From contig NZ_JACUUJ010000007.1 in the NCBI RefSeq assembly GCF_014859355.1, positions 1-64,000 on the forward strand: a DNA stretch of 64,000 nt, read 5' to 3'. The first letter of the stretch is position 1. The number at the start of each line of letters is the position of its first letter. This DNA comes from Yoonia sp. GTDB taxonomy: Bacteria; Pseudomonadota; Alphaproteobacteria; Rhodobacterales; Rhodobacteraceae. A program made the position numbers and the translations under genes. Below are positions 8,042 through 16,471 of the stretch, piece after piece. The notes under the pieces were generated by a model. The model worked only from the letters and a program-made list of their open reading frames with translations, was not told the DNA's origin and did no database searches.

Positions 8042-10801
8042 ATGAATATTGTGTCGCGTCTGAACCGTTGCCCCAAACCCTTTGATCCTGCGCGCGGTGA
8101 TGATGCCTTGCAGCATCTGCCGGATTTGCCGCCCGATGTCGCGGCGCTGATTCGGGGCACAGCAGGATGCAGCCCGTATCTGGCCGGGCTGATCGCGCAA
8201 GAGGCACCCTGGCTGCGATCTGCGCTGGATGATCCAGAGAAGGCGGTGGCGCAGCTTTTGGCAGATGTGGCGCACATCGACCTGGATCAATTGACCACAG
8301 AATTACGCCGTGCAAAACGGCGGATTGCACTAATTGCTGCAGTTTGTGACCTTGGCGGTGTCTGGTCGCTGGAACAGGTGACACAGGTGCTGACCGATCT
8401 TGCGGATGCCGCAGTGCAAGCCTGCCTGACCAGGCTGGTCGCCGCCGAGGTCGCGCGCGGAAAACTGCCCGGTGGGGATGATCCGGCGCGTGCCGGTGGG
8501 ATGGTCGCGCTTGCCATGGGCAAGATGGGCGCGGGCGAACTGAACTATTCCTCTGATATAGACCTGATTTGCCTGTTTGATGAAACCCGCTTCGACCCAG
8601 ATGATTACCACGATGTGCGTGCCGCGTTTATTCGCGTCACACGGCGGATGACCGCGATCCTGTCCGAGGTGAAGGACGGTGGCTATGTCTTTCGCACCGA
8701 TCTGCGGCTGCGCCCCGATGCATCGGTCACGCCGGTCTGTCTGTCGATGGAAGCGGCAGAACGGTACTACGAAAGCGTCGGGCGCACATGGGAACGGGCC
8801 GCCTATATCAAGGCACGGCCCTGCGCGGGCGATATCGTGGCAGGCCAGCGGTTTCTGGACACGCTGCGCCCATTCGTCTGGCGCAAGCATCTGGATTTTG
8901 CCGCCATTCAGGACGCCCATGACATGCGGTTGAAAATCCGCAACCATCGCGGGTTGCATGGGCCGCTGGTGCTGGAAGGGCACAACATGAAACTGGGGCG
9001 CGGCGGCATCCGCGAGATCGAATTTTTCACCCAGACCCGCCAGTTGATCGCAGGCGGGCGCGACCCCAGCCTGCGGGTGCGCACCACCTGCGACGGGCTG
9101 GCGCGGCTGGCCAAAGCTGATTGGGTGCCGCAGCACACGGCCGATACGCTTTATGATCACTACCGCTTTCACCGCACGGTCGAACACCGCCTGCAAATGA
9201 TCAACGACGCGCAAACCCATGAATTGCCCGCCGACATGGCCGGTTTTGACAGGCTTGCGGCCTTTATGGGCACGGATACCGCCAGCTTGCGCCGTGATCT
9301 GACCGACCGGCTGGAACAGGTCAATGACTTGATCGAAGGCTTCTTTGCCCCCGAACCGGCAGCCCCTGTCGGCACAGACTGGGGGGCTGATGTGACATCG
9401 CGCTGGCCGACCTATCCGGCACTGCGGTCAACCCGTGGAAGTGAAATTTTCAAGCGGCTGGCCCCCGAAATCATCGCCCGTTTGCAAGAGGCCGCCAAAC
9501 CCGACGAGGCGCTGGCCCAGTTTGACCGCTTTCTGGCGGGGCTGCCGGCAGGGGTGCAGCTGTTTTCCCTGTTCGAGGCGAACCCGCAACTGACGCAGTT
9601 GATCGTTGATATCGCCGCCACAGCGCCGGCGCTGGCGCAATATTTATCGCGCAATGCGGGCGTGTTCGACGCGGTGATCGGCGGGGCGTTTTTTGCAGAT
9701 TGGCCGGGGGCGGCTGATCTGGCCGTGCAACTTGGCGCAGTGCTGGTCGCCGTCGGTGACTACGAAGCGCAACTGATGGCGGCGCGTCGATGGGCTAAGG
9801 AATGGCATTTTCGCATCGGGGTGCATCATTTGCGCGGCCTGATCGACGCCGAGACCAGCGGCACGCAATACGCCGATCTGGCGCAGGCCGTTGTTGCGGG
9901 GCTGTGGCCGGTCATTGCCGCAGAATTCGCCCGCAAACATGGGCAGATGCCTGGCAAGGGCGCGATTGTCGTCGGCATGGGCTCGCTGGGGGCTGCGCGG
10001 TTGAACGCGGCTTCCGATCTGGACCTGATCGTGATTTACGATGCCGATGGGGTCGAAACATCAGACGGGCGACGGCCTTTGGCTACGCGGGCTTATTATG
10101 TGCGCCTGACACAGGCCTTGGTCACGGCACTGAGCGCGCCAATGGCTGAAGGGCGGCTTTACGAGGTTGACATGCGCTTGCGTCCGTCCGGTCGGCAAGG
10201 GCCAGTGGCGACATCCTTGTCCGCCTTTCAGGACTATCAGATGACGCAGGCCTGGACGTGGGAACATCTGGCCATGACCCGGGCCCGTGTCGTCGCGGGG
10301 CCTGACCCGCTGGCGGATCGCTTTGAGGCTTTTCGCCAAACGCTATTGGGGCAGAAAGGGAAGGGGGCAGATGTGCTCGCCGATCTGGCCGAGATGCGCG
10401 CAAGAATCGCCGACGCAAAAGCCCCGCAAGGCGCGTGGGATGCCAAGATCGGCCCGGGGCGGTTGCAGGATATCGAATTATGTGCGCAGGCGGCTGCGCT
10501 GGGTGCAGGGACAGCGGCCCGCGATGTGGCCGGGCAGTTGGCGGCGGGTGTCGCCGATGGTTGGCTGGATGCCGCTGACGCGCTTGCATTGTCGGATGCG
10601 GCGGGGCTTTTCTGGCGCCTACAGGCCGCGGCGCGGCTGTTGACAGGGGGGGCGGTGGACCCGGATGCCTTTGGCGAAGGCGGGCGGCGGTTCTTGCTGC
10701 GTGAAACAGGGTTTGAGGCGATGGATGATGTTTTGACGGCCATGGGCCGGTTGGCGGCGGCGGCAGATCAAGTCATCAGCCGCAAGTTGGGTGCGCGATG
10801 A
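8042..10801 (+). CDS. glnE: Bifunctional glutamine synthetase adenylyltransferase/deadenylylase
   Basis: Controls glutamine synthetase by adding AMP to, or removing it by phosphorolysis from, a Tyr residue in response to PII and glutamine. Two nucleotidyltransferase domains are visible: the N-terminal deadenylylase core GELNYSSDIDLICLFDE around residue 165, and the C-terminal adenylylase core GSLGAARLNAASDLDLIVIYD around residue 650. A GlnD-type helical region follows each. The start is uncertain. ATG 8042 (MNIVSRLNRCPKPFDP) matches the usual N-terminus of family members and gives 919 residues; ATG 7940 in the same frame would add 34. Neither has a clear ribosome binding site. Confidence 0.93.
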   Translation: MNIVSRLNRCPKPFDPARGDDALQHLPDLPPDVAALIRGTAGCSPYLAGLIAQEAPWLRSALDDPEKAVAQLLADVAHIDLDQLTTELRRAKRRIALIAAVCDLGGVWSLEQVTQVLTDLADAAVQACLTRLVAAEVARGKLPGGDDPARAGGMVALAMGKMGAGELNYSSDIDLICLFDETRFDPDDYHDVRAAFIRVTRRMTAILSEVKDGGYVFRTDLRLRPDASVTPVCLSMEAAERYYESVGRTWERAAYIKARPCAGDIVAGQRFLDTLRPFVWRKHLDFAAIQDAHDMRLKIRNHRGLHGPLVLEGHNMKLGRGGIREIEFFTQTRQLIAGGRDPSLRVRTTCDGLARLAKADWVPQHTADTLYDHYRFHRTVEHRLQMINDAQTHELPADMAGFDRLAAFMGTDTASLRRDLTDRLEQVNDLIEGFFAPEPAAPVGTDWGADVTSRWPTYPALRSTRGSEIFKRLAPEIIARLQEAAKPDEALAQFDRFLAGLPAGVQLFSLFEANPQLTQLIVDIAATAPALAQYLSRNAGVFDAVIGGAFFADWPGAADLAVQLGAVLVAVGDYEAQLMAARRWAKEWHFRIGVHHLRGLIDAETSGTQYADLAQAVVAGLWPVIAAEFARKHGQMPGKGAIVVGMGSLGAARLNAASDLDLIVIYDADGVETSDGRRPLATRAYYVRLTQALVTALSAPMAEGRLYEVDMRLRPSGRQGPVATSLSAFQDYQMTQAWTWEHLAMTRARVVAGPDPLADRFEAFRQTLLGQKGKGADVLADLAEMRARIADAKAPQGAWDAKIGPGRLQDIELCAQAAALGAGTAARDVAGQLAAGVADGWLDAADALALSDAAGLFWRLQAAARLLTGGAVDPDAFGEGGRRFLLRETGFEAMDDVLTAMGRLAAAADQVISRKLGAR

Positions 10802-11070
10802 ACGCCCGCGACCCAAACGACCCCAAAGGGCTGATCCGCGAGGCCTATCGCATTGATGGCATTACCGCAGGTGAATGCCGGTCGATTTTTCTGGATTGGG
10901 CGATGGGCCTGCCTGACCCTGAGCAGGCGCACCCGGTGATCCGGGCGCTGCTGGCGCGTTACGCGCAAGGGGCCGAAGACCACCCGATGACGCAAACCTT
11001 GCGCGCGGGACTTGGCGATGCCGGACCCGCGCGCCGCAGAGGCGGGCGGGCCGGACGGTTCAGCGACTAA
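10798..11070 (+). CDS. Conserved small hypothetical protein coupled to glnE
   Basis: A 90-residue soluble protein whose ATG overlaps the glnE stop (ATGA), implying translational coupling. The body (GLIREAYRIDGITAGECRSIFLDWAMGLP) is predicted helical and resembles the short acidic-helical proteins often found after glnE in Rhodobacteraceae; no domain name can be assigned. The tail is Arg/Gly-rich. Its 3' end overlaps the convergent eda gene by 11 bases. Coupling to glnE suggests, but does not show, a role in nitrogen control. Confidence 0.7.
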   Translation: MNARDPNDPKGLIREAYRIDGITAGECRSIFLDWAMGLPDPEQAHPVIRALLARYAQGAEDHPMTQTLRAGLGDAGPARRRGGRAGRFSD

Positions 11071-11701
11071 GGGCGGCGGCCTCGGCGGCCAATGCGGTGA
11101 TCGCGGCCCAATCGCCTGCCAACACCTTGTCTGCAGGCGCGACCCATGATCCGCCAACGCAAAGCGTGTTGGAAAGTGACAGGTAATCGGGCGCGTTTTT
11201 CAGGCTGACTCCGCCGGTGGGACAGAATTTGATCTGCGGTAGTGGCGCGCCAATCGCCTTGAGCGCGGGCGGGCCGCCGTTCGCCTCGGCGGGGAAGAAT
11301 TTCATCACCCAATAGCCGCGTTCCAGCAGACGCATCGCCTCGGTCGCGGTGGAAATGCCGGGCAGCAGGGGCAGGTCGTTCGCCTCGCAGGCGTCAAGCA
11401 GGCGGTCGGTCGCGCCGGGCGAGACACCAAAGGTCGCACCGGCCGCCTTGGCGTTTTCAACGTCTTTGGCTGTCAGCAGGGTGCCCGCGCCCACAACGCC
11501 GCCTGGCACGGCGGCCATTTCGCGGATCGCGTCCAGCGCGGCGGGGGTGCGCAAGGTGACTTCCAGTGCGGGCAACCCGCCTGCGACAAGCGCGCGGGCA
11601 AGGTTGGCGGCATGGGTGGCGTCGTCGATCACCAGAACCGGGATCACGGGGGCCAGATTGCAGACTTTTGCGGCGGCGGCGGATGACTCTTGCGGGGTCA
11701 T
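11060..11701 (-). CDS. eda: 2-keto-3-deoxy-6-phosphogluconate aldolase
   Basis: Class I aldolase that splits KDPG into pyruvate and glyceraldehyde 3-phosphate, the last step of the Entner-Doudoroff pathway. It has 213 residues, the family's normal length. Lys134 in WVMKFFPAE is the Schiff-base residue by family comparison, and Glu47 and Arg51 in LEVTLRT correspond to the catalytic Glu and phosphate-site Arg. AAAGGA upstream of the ATG serves as the ribosome binding site. It follows edd on the same strand across 90 bases that hold a dispersed repeat. Confidence 0.95.
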   Translation of the reverse strand: MTPQESSAAAAKVCNLAPVIPVLVIDDATHAANLARALVAGGLPALEVTLRTPAALDAIREMAAVPGGVVGAGTLLTAKDVENAKAAGATFGVSPGATDRLLDACEANDLPLLPGISTATEAMRLLERGYWVMKFFPAEANGGPPALKAIGAPLPQIKFCPTGGVSLKNAPDYLSLSNTLCVGGSWVAPADKVLAGDWAAITALAAEAAALSR

Positions 11702-11730
11702 TGGGGTGGTCCTTTTTGTCAGGGACGGAG

Positions 11731-11790
11731 AGCAGCTTTTTTTGCAAAAAAGCCGCTGCCTCCGGCGGGAGTTTTTTGGCCAAGATGAAG
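11731..11790 (-). repeat. Dispersed intergenic element, copy A (edd-eda spacer)
   Basis: Two parts. An imperfect palindrome, GCAGCTTTTTT paired with AAAAAAGCCGC, lies at 11732-11755. A 34-base core at 11757-11790 starts TGCCTCCGGCGGGAG and ends GGCCAAGATGAAG. The core recurs at 56879-56912 with a single mismatch. In both places it begins one base after the stop codon of the minus-strand gene (edd here). CTCC/GGAG can form a small stem. It probably acts in 3'-end formation or mRNA stability; mobile origin is unproven. Confidence 0.7.
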
Positions 11791-11791
11791 T

Positions 11792-13597
11792 TTAGACGAC
11801 CACGCCAGCCCCGTCAGCGGCAAGGCCGACATTCGCCCGGAACGCGGCGAACAATTCCCGTCCGACGCCGCTGCCGTTGCCGGACAGATCGGCGGTGGCG
11901 GCGGTGCGGGTGGACAGGTCGACGCCCTTGACCTCGATTGTGCCTTTTGTGGCATCCAGCCGGATGATGTCACCATCGCGCAGCCGCGCGATCGGGCCGT
12001 CGTCGGCGGCTTCGGGGCTAAGGTGGATCGCCGAGGGCACCTTGCCGGATGCGCCCGACATGCGCCCATCGGTGACAAGTGCCACTTTCAATCCCCGGTC
12101 CTGTAGCACGGCAAGGGTTGGTGTCAGGTTGTGCAATTCAGGCATGCCGTTGGATTTTGGCCCCTGAAAGCGTACCACGATGACGGCATCCTGGGTGAAC
12201 TCACCGGCTTTGAATGCTTCTTTCACCGCTTCCTGGGTGTGGAAAATCCGCGCTGGCGCTTCGATGATATGGCGTTCTTCGGCGACGGCGGATGTTTTGA
12301 TCACGCCGCGCCCCAGATTGCCCGCTAGCTGTGTCAACCCGCCATGGGCATGGAACGGGTTGCTGGCCGGGCGCAGGATCTTTTCATTCAGCGAGGCCCC
12401 GGCACCGGGGCCGTAGATGACGCGCCCGTCGGTCAGTTTGGGCTCTTGCGTGTAAAGTTCCAGCCCGTCACCGGCGATGGTTTTTGTGTCGGGGTGCAGC
12501 AGGCCCGCGTGCAGCAATTCCCCGATCATGAAGCCAAGCCCGCCAGCCGCGTGGAAATGGTTCACATCGGCCAGCCCGTTGGGGTAAACCTTGGCCAGCA
12601 GCGGGGTCACATTGGACAGGTCGCTGAAATCTTGCAGATCAAGGATGATCCCGGCGGCGCGTGCCATTGCGGGCAGGTGGATCACCAGATTGGTCGATCC
12701 GCCGGTCGCCATCAGGCCGACGATACCGTTCACAAATGCCTTTTCGTCAAGAATGTCGCAAACGGGCGTATATGCATTGCCCAGTGCCGTGATCGCCAGC
12801 GCGCGTTCGGTGGCCGCCGTGGTCAGCGCGTCGCGCAGCGGTGTGCCGGGGTTGACGAAGGACGCCCCCGGCATGTGCAGCCCCATGAATTCCATCAGCA
12901 TCTGGTTGCTGTTGGCGGTGCCGTAGAACGTGCAGGTGCCCGGCCCATGATAGCTGGCCATTTCGGCGGCCATCAGCGCATCGCGCCCGACCTCGCCATT
13001 GGCGAATTGCTGGCGCACGCGGGCTTTTTCATCGTTGGGCAGGCCGGATGTCATCGGACCAGCGGGCATGAACACGCCGGGGATATAGCCGAATGTCGCC
13101 GCGGCGATCACCAGCCCCGGCACGATCTTGTCGCACACACCCAGATAGGCGGCGGCATCATAGGTGTTGTGCGACAGCCCCACAGCGGCGGCCAATGCGA
13201 TCACGTCGCGCGAAAACAGCGACAGTTCCATACCGGTCTGCCCTTGGGTGACACCGTCGCACATGGCGGGCACACCGCCTGCCACCTGTGCGGTGCCACC
13301 GGCCCCGCGCGCGGCGGCGCGGATCAGATCGGGGAAATGTTCGAACGGCTGATGCGCGGACAGCATATCGTTATAGGCGGTGATGATGCCAAGGTTGGGG
13401 CTGGGCCCTGTCGCCAGCGCGTCTTTGTCCTGATCCATGGCGGCATAGGCGTGGGCCTGATTGCCGCAGGTCAGATGCGCGCGGCGCGGACCTTCGGCGG
13501 CGGCGCGGGCCATCGTTTCCATATAGGTGCGGCGCGGCCCTTCGGAACGGGCCCTGATCCGGTCAGTGACTGCTGCGATTGTGGGGTGAAGCGACAT
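11792..13597 (-). CDS. edd: 6-phosphogluconate dehydratase
   Basis: Converts 6-phosphogluconate to KDPG in the Entner-Doudoroff pathway; a member of the IlvD/Edd family of Fe-S dehydratases. The start ATG 13597 has AGGAGA upstream and gives 601 residues, the normal length. Cysteines in [25 protein letters not shown] and [14 protein letters not shown] are at positions expected for cluster ligands in the family, and the C-terminal [18 protein letters not shown] block is diagnostic. First gene of edd-eda; a LacI-type operator lies 42 bases upstream. Confidence 0.96.
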   Translation of the reverse strand: MSLHPTIAAVTDRIRARSEGPRRTYMETMARAAAEGPRRAHLTCGNQAHAYAAMDQDKDALATGPSPNLGIITAYNDMLSAHQPFEHFPDLIRAAARGAGGTAQVAGGVPAMCDGVTQGQTGMELSLFSRDVIALAAAVGLSHNTYDAAAYLGVCDKIVPGLVIAAATFGYIPGVFMPAGPMTSGLPNDEKARVRQQFANGEVGRDALMAAEMASYHGPGTCTFYGTANSNQMLMEFMGLHMPGASFVNPGTPLRDALTTAATERALAITALGNAYTPVCDILDEKAFVNGIVGLMATGGSTNLVIHLPAMARAAGIILDLQDFSDLSNVTPLLAKVYPNGLADVNHFHAAGGLGFMIGELLHAGLLHPDTKTIAGDGLELYTQEPKLTDGRVIYGPGAGASLNEKILRPASNPFHAHGGLTQLAGNLGRGVIKTSAVAEERHIIEAPARIFHTQEAVKEAFKAGEFTQDAVIVVRFQGPKSNGMPELHNLTPTLAVLQDRGLKVALVTDGRMSGASGKVPSAIHLSPEAADDGPIARLRDGDIIRLDATKGTIEVKGVDLSTRTAATADLSGNGSGVGRELFAAFRANVGLAADGAGVVV

Positions 13598-13638
13598 GAC
13601 GCATCTCCTTTGCTTGATCGGTTTGCGCATAACACGAT

Positions 13639-13654
13639 TTGTTAGCGCTAACAA
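13639..13654 (-). promoter_or_regulatory. LacI-family-type operator upstream of edd
   Basis: A perfect 16-base palindrome, TTGTTAGC followed by GCTAACAA. The central CG and the TGTTAGCGCTAACA core are the form of sites bound by LacI-family sugar regulators. It overlaps the proposed -10 element of edd, which fits repression. The regulator gene is not in the window. Confidence 0.75.
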
Positions 13655-13675
13655 GTGTCCATCCTGTCGCGTCAA
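13648..13675 (-). promoter_or_regulatory. Possible sigma-70-type promoter of edd-eda
   Basis: On the minus strand TTGACG (13675-13670) is followed after 16 bases by TGTTAG (13653-13648), which lies inside the palindromic operator. The -35 is good and the -10 weak. Confidence 0.4.
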
Positions 13676-13761
13676 GAGTGAAGCCGTCGGATGTTGTTAA
13701 AGCTATGGGTTTAAATAATAAATTTGAAAAGATGGCGTGTTCAAACCGAAGAGGATAGATG

Positions 13762-13901
13762 ATGCGCAAATGCGCACTGTGGGTCATGGGGTTTTTGTTT
13801 TTGGCGGGGCGCAGGCTGTCGCGCTTGAAAACGCGGGGCAGACAGAAAAAGTGCGCGCGACTGATTTTCTGACGACCGTGCTGCGCAATGAACTTGCGTA
13901 A
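13762..13901 (+). pseudogene. Frameshifted small exported-peptide gene
   Basis: An ATG with GAGGA about seven bases upstream opens a signal-peptide-like reading MRKCALWVMGFLFLAG. The frame then runs into an Arg/Lys-rich stretch and a stop. Restoring one base in the G run at 13806-13809 continues the reading as AQAVALENAGQTEKVRATDF and on to a TAA at 13899. The result would be a 46-residue exported peptide with an AQA signal cleavage site. So this is a single-base-deletion pseudogene, a sequencing error or a programmed frameshift. The product is unknown. It occupies much of the 355-base gap between edd and the rRNA methyltransferase gene; the rest holds the edd operator and promoter, and I see nothing else. 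Confidence 0.45.
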
Positions 13902-13952
13902 GCCGCGCACGGCAGTCTTTTCACAGCGTTGCAGACAGGATAGAGGGCAGGC

Positions 13953-15161
13953 ATGACAGATATTGCCCCCCCCCCGCTGCTGCCCACCGTCCGCCTGATC
14001 CCCAAGGCCGAGGCACGCGCCATCCGCCACGGTTTTCCTTGGGTTTATGCCAATGAACTTGTCACTGACAGGCGCACCCGTAACCTGACCGCTGGCACGC
14101 TGGCCCTGCTAGAGGATGCCGGCCGCCAACCCATGGGCGTGGTCGCGGTCAACCCGGCATCCAAGATCATTTGTCGCATGTTGGACCAGAACCCCGATGC
14201 GGTGATTGATCAGGCGTGGTTTGTCGCGAAATTTCAACGCGCACTGGCCCATCGCGCGCGGCTTTACGACGCGCCGTTCTACCGGTTGATCCATGCCGAG
14301 GCTGACGGGTTGCCCGGTGTGATCGTCGACCGTTTCGGTGATGTGGCCGTGATCCAGCCCAATGCGGCATGGGCTGATCTGCTGCTTGAACCGCTGGTCG
14401 CCGCCCTGGTTGATGTGACCGGCGTGGCCACGGTGGTGATGAACGGCACGGGCCGTGCGCGCACGCTGGAAGGGTTGGAGGAACGCACCGATGTGATGAT
14501 CGGCAGCGCCCCTGCTGGCCCGATTGCTGTGCCGATGAACGGGGCCACCTACATGGCCGATGTCATGGGCGGGCAGAAAACCGGGTTGTTCTTTGACCAG
14601 CGCCCCAACCACGCCTTTGCCGCCAGCCTGTCGCGGGGCGCGCGCGTACTGGATATGTTTTCGCATGTGGGTGGCTTTGGTCTTGCTGCATTGGCCGGTG
14701 GGGCGAAATCGGTGCTGGCGGTTGACGGGTCGGCGCCTGCGTTGGAACTGGCCGGGCAGGGGGCGGATGCGATGGGCGTTGCCGACAGGTTTGAAACCCG
14801 CAAGGGTGATGCATTCGACGTGCTGACAGCCCTGGCAGAGGAAAGCGCGCAATTCGATGTCATCATCTGCGACCCGCCCGCATTCGCGCCCTCGCGCAAT
14901 GCGTTAGAGGCCGGTTTGCGCGCTTATGAACGGGTTGCGCGGCTGGCGGCGCCGCTGGTGGCGGATGGCGGATACCTGGGCCTGTGTTCGTGTTCGCACG
15001 CGGCAGACCTGACCAAATTCCGCAACGCAAGCGCGCGGGGCATTGGCCGGGCCGGGCGGCGTGGGCAGATCATCCACACCGGATTTGCCGGGCCGGATCA
15101 CCCGCTGATGCCGCATCTGGCCGAAAGCGGCTATCTGAAGGCTGTGTTCTTTCGCCTATGA
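13953..15161 (+). CDS. RlmI-like class I SAM-dependent rRNA methyltransferase
   Basis: A 402-residue protein of the RlmI/RlmK family, which methylates cytosine C5 in 23S rRNA. An N-terminal PUA-like domain (LIPKAEARAIRHGFPWVYANEL) precedes a central strand domain and a Rossmann methyltransferase. Motif I reads LDMFSHVGGFGLAALAGGA and motif IV reads FDVIICDPPAFAPS. CSCSHA near residue 347 holds the catalytic Cys of m5C enzymes. The PIN-domain gene overlaps its stop (ATGA). Exact target base is inferred from the family; RlmI is the closest named member, but I do not assign the symbol. Confidence 0.85.
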   Translation: MTDIAPPPLLPTVRLIPKAEARAIRHGFPWVYANELVTDRRTRNLTAGTLALLEDAGRQPMGVVAVNPASKIICRMLDQNPDAVIDQAWFVAKFQRALAHRARLYDAPFYRLIHAEADGLPGVIVDRFGDVAVIQPNAAWADLLLEPLVAALVDVTGVATVVMNGTGRARTLEGLEERTDVMIGSAPAGPIAVPMNGATYMADVMGGQKTGLFFDQRPNHAFAASLSRGARVLDMFSHVGGFGLAALAGGAKSVLAVDGSAPALELAGQGADAMGVADRFETRKGDAFDVLTALAEESAQFDVIICDPPAFAPSRNALEAGLRAYERVARLAAPLVADGGYLGLCSCSHAADLTKFRNASARGIGRAGRRGQIIHTGFAGPDHPLMPHLAESGYLKAVFFRL

Positions 15162-15718
15162 GGGTGATGATCGACGCCTGCGTGCTGTATCCGACGGTGA
15201 TGCGCGAGGTGGTGTTGGGCGTTGCCGCGCAGGGGCTGTTCGAGCCGCGTTGGAGCGCGCGTATTCTGGAAGAATGGGCGCGCGCCACGATCAAGCTGGG
15301 CGCCGAACAAGAGGTTTTCGCGCGTGGTGAAATCGCCGCCCTGACCGCGCGGTTTCCCGACGCATTGGTGCGCTATGATGCGGGCATTGAAAAACGGTTC
15401 TGGCTGCCGGACCCTGCGGATGTTCACGTGCTGGCGGCGGCGGTGGCGGGGTCTTGTGATATGATCCTGACGCTGAACGCCAAGGATTTTCCCCGCAATA
15501 TTCTGGCCGACGAAGGGGTGGAACGGCGTGACCCCGATGCATTTCTGCGCGATCTTCATGCGCAATCGCCCGACCGTGTGCGTGCGGTGGCCGATGCGGT
15601 TCTGGCCGAGGCGCGGCGGCTGTCGGGTGACAACTGGACCATGCGCGCATTGATGAAAAAGGCGCGGTTGCCGCGACTGGGTAAGGCGTTAGAGGCCGCC
15701 CAAAGCGAAGGCGCTTAA
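15158..15718 (+). CDS. PIN-domain protein (PIN_3 type)
   Basis: A 186-residue putative ribonuclease. The ATG at 15158 overlaps the methyltransferase stop, so the two are translationally coupled. PIN acidic residues are visible in VMIDACVLYPTVMRE, in LPDPADVHVLAAAV and in LTLNAKDFP, the order expected of the metal-binding set. A C-terminal helical extension (about residues 125-186) exceeds typical VapC toxins. No antitoxin gene is adjacent, so a toxin-antitoxin role is not supported; a housekeeping RNA-processing role beside an rRNA modification enzyme is an inference. It overlaps the convergent M48 gene by four bases. Confidence 0.8.
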   Translation: MRVMIDACVLYPTVMREVVLGVAAQGLFEPRWSARILEEWARATIKLGAEQEVFARGEIAALTARFPDALVRYDAGIEKRFWLPDPADVHVLAAAVAGSCDMILTLNAKDFPRNILADEGVERRDPDAFLRDLHAQSPDRVRAVADAVLAEARRLSGDNWTMRALMKKARLPRLGKALEAAQSEGA

Positions 15719-16401
15719 CCCGCCTGCCATTTCGCCTCATTCGCTTCGATTGCGGCGATGCGTTGTGGTGTTTTGGGGTGGCTTAGCATCCATGCGGGTG
15801 TGCCGCGCCCGGCGCCGCCCGTCAGCTTTTCCAGCTTGTGAAACAGCGATTTCTGCCCCGCCGTGCCGATGCCCGCCTTGACCAGCAGGGCAGATGCATA
15901 TGCGTCTGCCTCGAATTCGTCCTTGCGTGACAATCCTGCTGCAAGCAGCGTCATCAACCCCGACGCGATCAGCGGGCCAATGCCCGGCAGAAACCTGTTC
16001 AACACCATCGCAAGGGCCGTGCGCACGGCATTCTGGCCGGAAAAATCAATCATCCGGCGGCGCGAATGACCCAAGGCGACATGGCCCAATTCATGGGCGA
16101 TCACGCTGGCCATTTCCTCGGCGCTGACAACGCCTTGGCGGTATTTGTTGAAAAAACCGCGCGTGATGAAAATGCGCCCGTCGGGGGCGGCCAGCCCGTT
16201 GATCGGATCGATTTCATAGATATGCACCTTGATCCGGTCGATATCCAGCGCGCGCGCCATCTGGTCGGTCAGCACCTTCAGGATCGGATCGGCCAGTTCA
16301 GTCGATTTCGCATCCAGTTCGCGCGATGTGCGCCAGACCGAAAAACGATACATCGCCAATCCGTAAAGCAGTGCCAGAATGATCGGGGTAAACTTTATCA
16401 T
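15715..16401 (-). CDS. M48-family membrane-associated metalloprotease
   Basis: A 228-residue zinc protease with an N-terminal signal/anchor (FTPIILALLYGLAMYRF). HELGH at residues 103-107 provides two zinc His and the catalytic Glu, and EFEADAYASALLV around residue 155 supplies the third ligand. A second hydrophobic stretch (VLNRFLPGIGPLIASGLMTLLAAG) lies between. The domain order matches small HtpX/LoiP-like proteases acting at the envelope. It ends the minus-strand cluster MoxR - DUF2927 - small membrane protein - VWA - M48. Confidence 0.88.
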   Translation of the reverse strand: MIKFTPIILALLYGLAMYRFSVWRTSRELDAKSTELADPILKVLTDQMARALDIDRIKVHIYEIDPINGLAAPDGRIFITRGFFNKYRQGVVSAEEMASVIAHELGHVALGHSRRRMIDFSGQNAVRTALAMVLNRFLPGIGPLIASGLMTLLAAGLSRKDEFEADAYASALLVKAGIGTAGQKSLFHKLEKLTGGAGRGTPAWMLSHPKTPQRIAAIEANEAKWQAG

Positions 16402-16471
16402 ACCCTAGAATATGGGGCAGCGACGGCGGTTCACAAGGGGAAAACCCCTGCGCAAACTGCCGCATCCTGCG

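Noticed and set aside
12344-13645. A 433-codon open frame opposite edd
   Set aside because: Antisense shadow of an intact Edd gene; the translation is rich in His, Gly and Arg with no domain pattern.
15158-15718. VapC toxin of a toxin-antitoxin pair
   Set aside because: No antitoxin-like gene upstream or downstream; both neighbours are housekeeping or protease genes and the protein is longer than VapC.
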